Notes under the pieces: model-generated
Told to the model about the DNA's origin: nothing
The model's database searches: none
The model's input: the letters and a program-made list of their open reading frames with translations, nothing else
Origin: Metridium senile
Lineage: Eukaryota; Cnidaria; Anthozoa; Actiniaria; Metridiidae
NCBI GenBank assembly: GCA_949775045.1
Contig: OX459104.1
Coordinates: forward strand, 17,490,431 to 17,554,430
Length of the DNA: 64,000 bases
Reading direction: 5' to 3'
Part shown: one piece after another, positions 56,640-64,000 of the stretch
Layout: every line of letters begins with the position of its first letter
How positions within the stretch are numbered: position 1 is the first letter of the stretch
Position numbers and translations under genes: made by a program

Positions 56640-57320
56640 GCAAATGATTTGTGACTCAGTTTGCGTCATTGTTATTTTATTGCAGTTCTAATTAAGGCCA
56701 TGATATGCAATATTCAAATGTCTATATTGGACCTCGATATTAAATCAATAATGATATTTATACAAAGCATTTTTTATGTGATTTATGTTCAAATGCACTT
56801 TACAATGTGTATTAATGATAATGATATGGAATTTATATAGTGCACTTTCCATGTGAAATATGTTCAAATGCACTTTACAATGTATATTAATGATGATGAT
56901 ATGGAATTTATATAGCGCACTTTCCATGTGAAATATGTTCAAATGCACTTTACAATGTATATTAATGATGATGATATGGAATTTATATAGCGCACTTTCC
57001 ATGTGAAATATGTTCAAATGCACTTTACAATGTATATTAATGATGATGATATGGAATTTATATAGCGCACTTTCCATGTGAAATATGTTCAAATGCACTT
57101 TACAATGTATATTAATGATGATGATATGGAATTTATATAGCGCACTTTCCATGTGAAATATGTTCAAATGCGCTTTACAATGTATATTAGTGATAATGAT
57201 ATGGAATTTATATAGTGCACTTTCCAAGTGAAATATCTTCAAATGTGCTTTACAATGTATATAGTAATGATGATATGGAATTTGTATAGCGCACTTTCCA
57301 CGTGAAATAACTTCAAAAAC
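56640..57320. repeat. 75-bp satellite array (about seven to eight units) with leader
   Basis: Same leader and unit as at 50,060-50,730; units are exactly 75 bp apart and several are identical. The internal ORF of 192 codons is a satellite translation. Confidence 0.87.
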
Positions 57321-57329
57321 CATTCACAG

Positions 57330-59865
57330 TGTATGCTATTTTAGATAAGCCAGTTACTGTGAGGGGTTTGTTGCGCCCATAGTAATTCATTGACGTCCCC
57401 GTAAAGCAGGTTAATGAGTATAGTGTGTGAAGAAAGAAGAAAAAACACGACGTGGGCTTCCTGTGACATATGGCAAAAAACTTGGCTTCCCGTCTTCAAA
57501 TTTTCAACGCAGGAAACCCAAACTCACGAAACTTAATTTCGGACTCAGATGTTTCCTGCGGAAGAGGCTATTATTCATTGACGTCCTCGTAAAGCAGATC
57601 AGTGAGTGTAGTGTGTAAGTGGTGTGTGTAAGTATAAGCCAGTACTAGTCAGTGAGGGGAGTCACTGCCAGGGTTTGTTAGATCCTAATTGCATGTTCTT
57701 GTTCAAATCGATCACCCAATGCAGGATAGTGTGTGAAGCATGATGGGACGGGTCCTGCAATTTTACACCCTTGTCCTAGAAAATGCAAAACAGTCACAAT
57801 TCTCAAGTATAGAAATCTTAAAGGAACACAGTATTTTCTCAATTAAGTATTTTAAGCCCTTAGTGTTTGTGCAGCCGAAGAACAAACCCTTTGCATTCAG
57901 CATTATAGTCTTATATTCACATAATACTTAGTTTATTAACCACAGACACACCCCAGGCTCGTAACTTGGTGGGGGGAGGGGAGGGGAAGGGAGAAAGGTA
58001 GAAACTGGCATGGACGATATTTTCGAAAAAAAATAAAACATATCTGCGCTTCCTGTGCTTTAACAATTAAAACAACAACATACTTTATAAATACTTTGAA
58101 CGTTAACTCTCGGAAGTAAGCGACCACTTTTTCAATTTCCCGTTTTATTTCCCATATAAATTCTATATTCAATTTCTCTTGTAAGCGACTGGGACTTAAC
58201 GGTTTAAGAGTGATAGTCAGCAAAAACCAGACATTTTCGCAAATTCGTGGCAAGACTTGAAAATTAGATTTCGCTCATATTTTAACCATAGGTAGGCCCT
58301 GATGTAAGAAGAACTGCTATGTATTTAGTTTTGTAAAATACCGCTTAGTTTTCGAGATATTCGAAAAAATAGGTCTTCGGCTAAATTCGCTAATTTTCGA
58401 CCGATAATTTATACCAGTTTTAAAAGCTTGTCGCAAGCAAACTAAATAATGTATCGTTGTTTAAAGACCACAGAATTATTAAATAGTATTTAAAGTAACA
58501 TTTTGAAGGCTTTTATGAACTTTGATAAAATCCTTCTATTTTAAATAAATTTATTTTTAGGCGACACTTTTAACCTCTCTAAAAATAGGGTGAATATAAT
58601 GGAAGTTTTTTCCATGTGCTACGCAAAAGTTTTACCAAAAAAACACCTCAAAGTTAAGTTGAAACAATGGCCTTTACGAAACAAGTAAAATTGGTTTGGG
58701 GAAATGTACTTTTCGTGTTGTATTACACTCTCGAAGTTGTAGAAAAGTTGTAAATTTCATGTATCGGCATGATTAATGTAATTTGCATATATTAAACTTA
58801 TTTCGAATTTAAAGCGGCTTCGTGTTAACTTCCAAGAAAGAAAACGATTTTGAAGACTAACAAGAAGTTTATACTGCCATTTTAAAAGAAATGATACGTA
58901 TTATTAATAAAACAGGAACCAAGAAGTAATTTTATTCAAATCATATCCGTCCGTCAATTCTCTGCTCTCGAATCACATATTGTTATTTAAAAAAAAAAAA
59001 ACAGCAGGAAAAATGCTATAAACATTAGGTTTCACTTGTAATTCTAACCTAGATGACGTTTAGAAGCTGTTGTATTATTTATTATTAATACTATCATCGA
59101 TGCTGTCATTATGTATTTTAACAATTGTACATTTTAATAGCGCTTGACGCCGTATGAAATTGACAAGTAATGTTTAATTAACTCGCGCTAATGCTTTCAA
59201 AGATGTAGACGAAGTGCACAAAAATAAACCCCAAATAAACTTTTCCAATAGTTTTTTTTTTACAGTATTTCTTAATTTAATAGCTAAATATTTTGCTGCA
59301 TTTGATAGTATTTTTATACATTACATATTTACATATAACCAGGAGTAGGATATTCAATTGGGACGTAAGTTCTAGCTGTTTCTTTCTCCTGTCACATCTA
59401 TATATAGTTTTTAAACGTTTTTACTAGCAATATTTCTGACAAATAAATAAACTAAGCTTATAAACTCTCGTTTGTGGTGTATCTCTTAAATACGAGTAAC
59501 GCAAGATGTTGCGTGACCTTTGAATTTGCACGCGTAATTAGATTTCAACATGGTCGTATTTCGTACGAATTAAACGCTAGAAACAACTGAAAAAATGTAT
59601 AGAAAGCGTCCGAATCATAAATTATAGCAGAATATAATTAGGAATACATCTAGGAGAAGTTCAATGAGATAATACCGTGCATGTTTAATTCCGATACAAA
59701 ATTAAAAGGCCTTAAAACAACAGAGTAAGAATAATACAATATTTATTTGTACTATTAAAACATGTAGTTTGATTTGTACTAATTTAATATGTCCATGAGT
59801 AGTAGTGATAAGCCGATCCTGGCGCAACGAGTCAAAATCACGAGATAAAAAATTACTGACATTAT
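57330..59865. other. Gene-free region
   Basis: Two short direct repeats containing 'attcattgacgtcc.cgtaaagcag' lie near 57,390 and 57,575. A G-rich run is at 57,969-58,000. Small ORFs have no domain. If the Polinton-like element reaches this far left, its end could lie here, but I see no gene of it. Confidence 0.4.
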
Positions 59866-60000
59866 AATGCCATAGGGGTGGGGTGGGTCACGAAAAATTA
59901 CTAACATTATAATGACACCCATCAATCATTAACCCACGTGTCAATCGTTAGAAAATTGTCTTGACCCACCCCACCCCACCCCCATGTCATTATCATAGGC
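59866..60000. repeat. Inverted repeat with GGGGTGGGGTGGGTCA arms
   Basis: 'ataggggtggggtgggtca' near 59,871-59,890 and 'ttgacccaccccaccccaccccc' near 59,961-59,983 pair across ~70 bp. It lies directly before the zinc-knuckle gene and could be a promoter structure or element-end component. Confidence 0.6.
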
Positions 60001-60049
60001 ATTTCTCTATGATAACGAACATAAATTAAGGTTTAAAGATATATTCGTC

Positions 60050-60886
60050 ATGATAAAAATGGATAAGCAAACAGTGAAGCAGTTACAAGCCATGGCCAAA
60101 GAGCGAGGCATTCCGAGATATTATCGAATGCGTAAAGCCGATCTCATCGAAGCGTTGGGTAATACGACACTACCAGTTCAAAGACCTATCCCAAAACCAA
60201 GGACTAATGTACCAGTTCAAAGACCTACCCCAAAACCAAGGACTAATGTCCCAATCGCATCCTCGAATATATTGGATCAATCGATACCTGAGGTTGATGT
60301 TCCCATTCAGAGCTTTAATCCTTCATCACTTAAACATTTAGCAAGCAGAGCGGCTAAGAAATGCCCACATGGTAGAATAAAATATTATTGTAGAGATTGT
60401 CGCGGGTCACAAATTTGTCCTCACGACCGCCGTAAATCGCGGTGCAAATTATGCAATGGTGGTAGCTTCTGCGAACATAAACGAGAAAGATATCTCTGTA
60501 AAGAGTGTGATGGAAAAGGCATATGTGAGCATAATAGACAGAAATTCTTTTGCAAGTTATGCAGAGACTGTAAAGGCTCTCAAATCTGTCCTCATGATAA
60601 ACAGAAATCATTCTGCAGAGACTGTAAAGGATCTCAAATATGTCCTCACGATAAATATAAATCAACATGTAAGCTATGCAAAGGCTCTCAAATCTGTCCT
60701 CATGATAAACATAAATCAACGTGTAAGTTATGCAAAGGCTCTCAAATTTGTGAACACGACAGACAAAAGAATCACTGTAAAGCTTGTAAGGAAGTTGAGG
60801 CGTTTCGATGGATATCAGACCTCATCAGAACGCCTAGCTCACGACAGCGGACGTTTACGAATAACATCACGCTCACAACCCGATAA
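60050..60886 (+). CDS. SAP/Rho-N-like plus CxH..CxxC repeat protein of a Polinton-like element
   Basis: Intronless, 278 residues, ATG at 60,050. Residues 1-35 form a small helical SAP/Rho-N-type nucleic-acid-binding motif (LQAMAKERGIPRYYRMRKADLIEAL), a type often found in Polinton-encoded proteins. After two Pro/Arg repeats (VPVQRPxPKPRTN) come ten or so ~18-residue units of the form C-P/E-H-x6-C-x2-C-(K/R)-G-S-Q-I, each offering zinc ligands; similar units are known from giant viruses and virus-like elements. One unit is shortened near residue 175 (LCRDCKGS). It is convergent with the capsid genes, with 195 bp between stops. Role unknown; nucleic-acid binding is inferred. Confidence 0.7.
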   Translation: MIKMDKQTVKQLQAMAKERGIPRYYRMRKADLIEALGNTTLPVQRPIPKPRTNVPVQRPTPKPRTNVPIASSNILDQSIPEVDVPIQSFNPSSLKHLASRAAKKCPHGRIKYYCRDCRGSQICPHDRRKSRCKLCNGGSFCEHKRERYLCKECDGKGICEHNRQKFFCKLCRDCKGSQICPHDKQKSFCRDCKGSQICPHDKYKSTCKLCKGSQICPHDKHKSTCKLCKGSQICEHDRQKNHCKACKEVEAFRWISDLIRTPSSRQRTFTNNITLTTR

Positions 60887-61081
60887 TGAAACAGTCTATC
60901 ACAGATGTGACGTCACACATTCCTAACCTCCCTAACAACGAGCAAGTCTGAAAATAGACTTTGCATTTACATCGAGAGTTCGTGGTTGTTAGGGATATCT
61001 GGTATGCAGTCTATTGTTTAACACGCGAACAGTCATTGTTTTATTGCAATACGTCACATCCGACCGCGTGCCGCCCACGTG

Positions 61082-62629
61082 CTATCGAAATAGATACCAA
61101 GCTGAACCGGCCGCGACGGCCGTGATCGTGACAAGGTTAATGCTGTGACGATCTGCTGTCACGCGCTGAACTGCTTCGCTAGTCTTCACATCCGGTTTCG
61201 GTTTTGATACCTCACGCTTCACCTCTGGTCTATGTGGTAACACAACCTTTGAATGGCCCATATCGTGCGCGATACCGACAGATTTCACTTCGGCGTTTAG
61301 CGATTCGTTTAATCCGAATTTCATGTCGGTGGAAGCTTTTTGTAGTTTGTTGTTGTAACCAACGGTCGACTGAGTATTGATGACTAATCTTGACGGTAAT
61401 AACCAACAGCCCGGGGCGATTGCAAAGTCGAGTTTAACCTTGGCTTCTTGGATTGCTAATTGATACCTTTGGATGCTCTTGGTGATGTCGCGTTCGACAA
61501 CGGCGCTTTCAAATAATTGTAAAAACACGTTTTGAGTTTCCAAGGCCGAACCAGAATTTCCAATGATGCTACTTCTGGTGTTTACTTGACTTCCAAGAAT
61601 GCAATAGACGCTTGATTCTAGACTTTGATTCAATCGTGACATCCCGGCCTTTGTCAGGCCTGCTCCTTTCTGTAGGATAAAATATCTATACGGATGTTCT
61701 TCCGAGGGCGAAATGTATTCCAAGCCGTGATCGCCCCACGAACCGCTTTCGTCCTTGAAATGAAAGAAACCGTCAGGCCACAAAGCGGTATATTTACCGT
61801 CTAGTTTATCGTCATACGCATTCTTCACAACCTTCACCTCATCGAATAACGTTTTATAGATGATGCCCAGCCCGTGGTTATCTCCCGCAGTATAACGAAA
61901 AGCGCTGTTGGCAGATATACCAAACTCACGGCAGAGTTTATCGTGAGCGCTTCTATTGTAGGAGTTGTTTACATTGTTGAAATATTTATCGCCGGGTAGG
62001 GGAACGCTCATTTCGGCAAGTATTCGTCTAATACTAAATAAGATGTGAAATCTCATCAACGAGCGTATCATGGGATCGCGGTCGCCACTCAACATGTCGT
62101 AAGAAACACCGCAACCGGCAGTAGAACACCAAACGGCAAAAGACAGTTGTTGAGGCCAATATCTCATACTGGGAGCCGACAACCATTGATGACTTTCTTT
62201 AGCAGTAGCGTGTTTGATTATCAGATGGGTGAATATGTTTCTGGGTTTTACCGTAAACTTTGAGTGCGGTTCAACATATACGTCGAGCGATGTAAGGTCG
62301 AGGCTCGGAGGGCTCTTGTTAAATGGCGTACACACGACGGGGTAGTTGGTCTTTTGGTAAAGAAATTCTTTCGGAAAGGATGGCGGTCCGGCTCCATCCC
62401 TCAGAAAATCGTTTATATTTTCGGGCGCATAGGCGTGCCCATTCCAGCTCGGAAATTCGTACAATGTTTTAACAAGCTTTCCGACGTCATTGAATGGGTC
62501 GTAATCGTCACCGTTAAATAAAAACCGCACCTCTGAATTCCCGTTAGAAGAGAAACGATGTCTATCGTAGTTCGGATACGACCTCTCAAATTCTGTAAAC
62601 TTCATCTTATATGTTTTTTCATTAAACAT
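61082..62629 (-). CDS. Probable Polinton-type major capsid protein
   Basis: Intronless, 515 residues from ATG 62,629; ATG 62,605 is an alternative start in the same frame. The body (SFAVWCSTAGCGVSYDML; LNQSLESSVYCILGSQVN; RYQLAIQEAKVKLDFA) belongs to a conserved protein type that I associate with Polinton-like elements in marine invertebrates. Its place next to the minor capsid and membrane genes, and its length, make it the best major capsid candidate, though this is inferred by position and I see no diagnostic motif. The C-terminus has a short hydrophobic segment (ITAVAAGSAWYLF). The frame is intact. It is the third gene of a tight minus-strand run, with a 75-bp gap to the upstream gene. 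Confidence 0.6.
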   Translation of the reverse strand: MFNEKTYKMKFTEFERSYPNYDRHRFSSNGNSEVRFLFNGDDYDPFNDVGKLVKTLYEFPSWNGHAYAPENINDFLRDGAGPPSFPKEFLYQKTNYPVVCTPFNKSPPSLDLTSLDVYVEPHSKFTVKPRNIFTHLIIKHATAKESHQWLSAPSMRYWPQQLSFAVWCSTAGCGVSYDMLSGDRDPMIRSLMRFHILFSIRRILAEMSVPLPGDKYFNNVNNSYNRSAHDKLCREFGISANSAFRYTAGDNHGLGIIYKTLFDEVKVVKNAYDDKLDGKYTALWPDGFFHFKDESGSWGDHGLEYISPSEEHPYRYFILQKGAGLTKAGMSRLNQSLESSVYCILGSQVNTRSSIIGNSGSALETQNVFLQLFESAVVERDITKSIQRYQLAIQEAKVKLDFAIAPGCWLLPSRLVINTQSTVGYNNKLQKASTDMKFGLNESLNAEVKSVGIAHDMGHSKVVLPHRPEVKREVSKPKPDVKTSEAVQRVTADRHSINLVTITAVAAGSAWYLFR

Positions 62630-62636
62630 ATAAGAT
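62604..62636. promoter_or_regulatory. Perfect 13-bp dyad over the capsid gene start
   Basis: ATCTTATATGTTT (62,604-62,616) and AAACATATAAGAT (62,624-62,636) are perfect inverted repeats around a 7-bp loop. The first candidate ATG (62,629) lies in one arm and the second (62,605) at the edge of the other. It could be an operator-like site or an RNA hairpin that favours the second start. Confidence 0.5.
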
Positions 62637-62704
62637 TTTAAATCAGTTCTTTGTATATCTTAATTCGTAGATCCATCCATAGGGCGTTCTATCAAATAGA
62701 AATT

Positions 62705-63298
62705 TCATCGAGCGGGTACTTTCGCGAGGTCTTTTAGAATTTCTTCTCTCACCGTTTCCCTCAGCCTGTTCATGTCGATATTTTTTTCAGTCTCCCGTCT
62801 TGACTTTTGACGAATCTGGAGCTTCATCTCCTCAAACTTATCCACCTCATTCAAGATCAAGGAAAACTCTTCGTCCGATATCTTGTTGTCTTTCAGAGCT
62901 TTAGAAACCAAGTCGCGGATGCTATTTACTTTTGCCCTTGCCACCGCCGCCGTTTGGTCGTGCTTGGAGACTTTTTGCGACAGTCGTTTAGAAACCGACG
63001 CACAGCCTACAGACGTGAGACCAAAAACACCTGCTAGAGCTCCCAACGGAACTCCTACGATAAGTCCAAAACCGGACAGAGACGTACCCAAACCACTAGA
63101 CCCGAGAATGACGGATAGGACTCCCGTGCCCATGCTCAACTTTGAAAACGTGCTCTGCGTTCGTTTATACTTTTTTCTCACGTTCTCATAATGTTTGACT
63201 TCTTTTTCCAAACTTCCCATGGCGTCATAGGTCTTTCGAAGTCTGAAGTTATCACCACTCTGTGGCAGACTCGGGTAGATTTGATTGTAATCCTCCAT
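62705..63298 (-). CDS. Polinton-type membrane protein with coiled coils
   Basis: Intronless, 197 residues. A polar N-terminus (YNQIYPSLPQ) is followed by a helical segment, then two glycine-rich hydrophobic stretches (MGTGVLSVILGSSGLGTSL and LIVGVPLGALAGVFGLTSVG, about residues 57-105). A charged, probably coiled-coil C-terminus follows (KALKDNKISDEEFSLILNEV and onward). The arrangement resembles small membrane proteins that recur beside Polinton capsid genes; role in the virion is inferred. It sits 27 bp after the minor capsid gene, on the same strand. Confidence 0.55.
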   Translation of the reverse strand: MEDYNQIYPSLPQSGDNFRLRKTYDAMGSLEKEVKHYENVRKKYKRTQSTFSKLSMGTGVLSVILGSSGLGTSLSGFGLIVGVPLGALAGVFGLTSVGCASVSKRLSQKVSKHDQTAAVARAKVNSIRDLVSKALKDNKISDEEFSLILNEVDKFEEMKLQIRQKSRRETEKNIDMNRLRETVREEILKDLAKVPAR

Positions 63299-63325
63299 AT
63301 TTTTATTAGGGAGAGAGGTTATTCT

Positions 63326-63955
63326 TTAAGTAATTTCTAAAATGAGGCGCATCGGATAGAGATTCTCCACCGTATTTCCATCGCCGTCCTTCACGCTCAA
63401 ACGAAGACTACTCACGTAATCGACCGATGTGGCACCGTGCTGTATCGGACTGTGTGGACTGTAGTTTATCTTTTCCCCAACTCCTTTATCGACCTCTACG
63501 CATGCCAAGATTTGTGAGGGAGCTCCTTGTTTGAGGACGCCGGCTGCGGATACAAGGTCGCAGTGGATAAAAATAGCGTCAAGGGTCTTTATCTGTATCT
63601 CGTGTCGAGAATCTGCTTTCAGACTTTTGTTTTTGAGACCCAACAGATCGGCAAGCGAATCATTCAACACGACGTTTGGATGAGCTTTGAGTGATGATTT
63701 TTCGATGGAGATTGGACCTTCACCAAGACGCAAAACCGCATCTATTTGACGTTTTAGCGTTTCGGCCGTATAATGTCCTGCGGGGATCCTGAGGACGACC
63801 CTTCCATCGGTAAAAACGGTTCCCTCGCTCGAAAGATTATTCCAGCGATTGTAAAACGTACAACCTCGCAGCGTGATAAACCACGGCTTTTCGATGGGCC
63901 GATCTAGATAGACTGTGAAGTCACCAACGTTACCTTCAATGTAGAGTAATACCAT
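63326..63955 (-). CDS. Polinton-type minor capsid (penton-like) protein
   Basis: Intronless, 209 residues, ATG at 63,955-63,953. The pattern fits Polinton minor capsid proteins. An N-terminal strand region (FTVYLDRPIEKPWFITLRG, then FYNRWNNL) is followed by IPAGHYTAETLKRQIDAVLR, then NDSLADLLGL, then IFIHCDLV. The protein ends with SSLRLSVKDGDGNTVENLYP and MRLILEI. These correspond in order to the W-N, ip-G-Y, LLG, y-CDiv and D-dG blocks of the family, known from established descriptions of the single-jelly-roll penton proteins. Length is normal. It is the first of a minus-strand run that continues beyond the right edge, so polymerase, integrase, ATPase and protease, if present, lie outside. 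Confidence 0.72.
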   Translation of the reverse strand: MVLLYIEGNVGDFTVYLDRPIEKPWFITLRGCTFYNRWNNLSSEGTVFTDGRVVLRIPAGHYTAETLKRQIDAVLRLGEGPISIEKSSLKAHPNVVLNDSLADLLGLKNKSLKADSRHEIQIKTLDAIFIHCDLVSAAGVLKQGAPSQILACVEVDKGVGEKINYSPHSPIQHGATSVDYVSSLRLSVKDGDGNTVENLYPMRLILEIT

Positions 63956-64000
63956 TTATTTAAGAACGACCCCTCCTTTTAAATTGCTCTACAAAATACA

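Noticed and set aside
50356..57323. ORFs of 100 and 192 codons in the 75-bp satellites
   Set aside because: 75 is divisible by three, so any stop-free unit yields a long repeated ORF.
57936..58253. 105-codon minus-strand ORF
   Set aside because: Contains a G-rich low-complexity tract, no domain and no splice partner; probably part of a non-coding repeat.

Overview
The window is AT-rich animal nuclear DNA. Genes have GT-AG introns, long microsatellites are common, and there are many terminal-inverted-repeat (MITE) elements, a Penelope-like retroelement and Polinton-type virus-like genes. Ankyrin and DZIP3-like HEPN genes plus this repeat spectrum suggest a marine invertebrate, most likely a cnidarian or similarly early-branching animal; this is an inference from gene content, and no ribosomal RNA or other marker is present. 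Because it is eukaryotic, ORFs read from GTG, TTG or CTG are not taken as starts, and several genes below were built by joining exons with matching splice phases.

Layout. 0-3.1 kb: 3' part of an ankyrin-repeat gene, followed by a 51-bp tandem array. 3.9-7.9 kb: MITEs nested in TA microsatellites around a 2.8-kb palindrome made of two head-to-head Penelope-like element copies, each ending in a hammerhead ribozyme. 8-12.3 kb: mostly repeats and a LINE remnant. 12.3-18.9 kb: a four-exon gene encoding a DZIP3-like HEPN domain, membrane segments and a long ankyrin array. It has an in-frame TGA in the HEPN exon, an apparent frameshift near the C-terminus, and the same 51-bp array downstream. 19-24 kb: dispersed repeats, foldbacks, a tRNA-like sequence and MITEs.

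24.3-49.5 kb holds four spliced or intact genes not obvious as single ORFs: an acidic, proline-rich protein with a C-terminal domain resembling the Crypton-associated GCR1_C DNA-binding domain; a head-to-head pair of paralogous genes sharing a Cys knuckle; and a nine-exon Crypton-like tyrosine recombinase on the minus strand with all key catalytic motifs but one in-frame stop. Decayed copies of its last exon lie downstream. Crypton-type recombinases cut and join DNA through the conserved tyrosine. The co-location of these four genes may mark a large recombinase-associated mobile locus.

49.5-57.3 kb: satellite arrays derived from a retroposon 3' end, a 77-bp satellite split by a foldback element, and a four-exon gene for a secreted 208-residue cysteine-rich protein. 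Introns 1 and 3 of that gene carry mutually complementary triplet arrays. 57.3-60 kb: no recognised gene. 60-64 kb: an intronless, compact cluster typical of a Polinton/adintovirus (minor capsid/penton-like, membrane protein, probable major capsid protein, and an oppositely oriented zinc-knuckle-repeat protein), running off the right edge.
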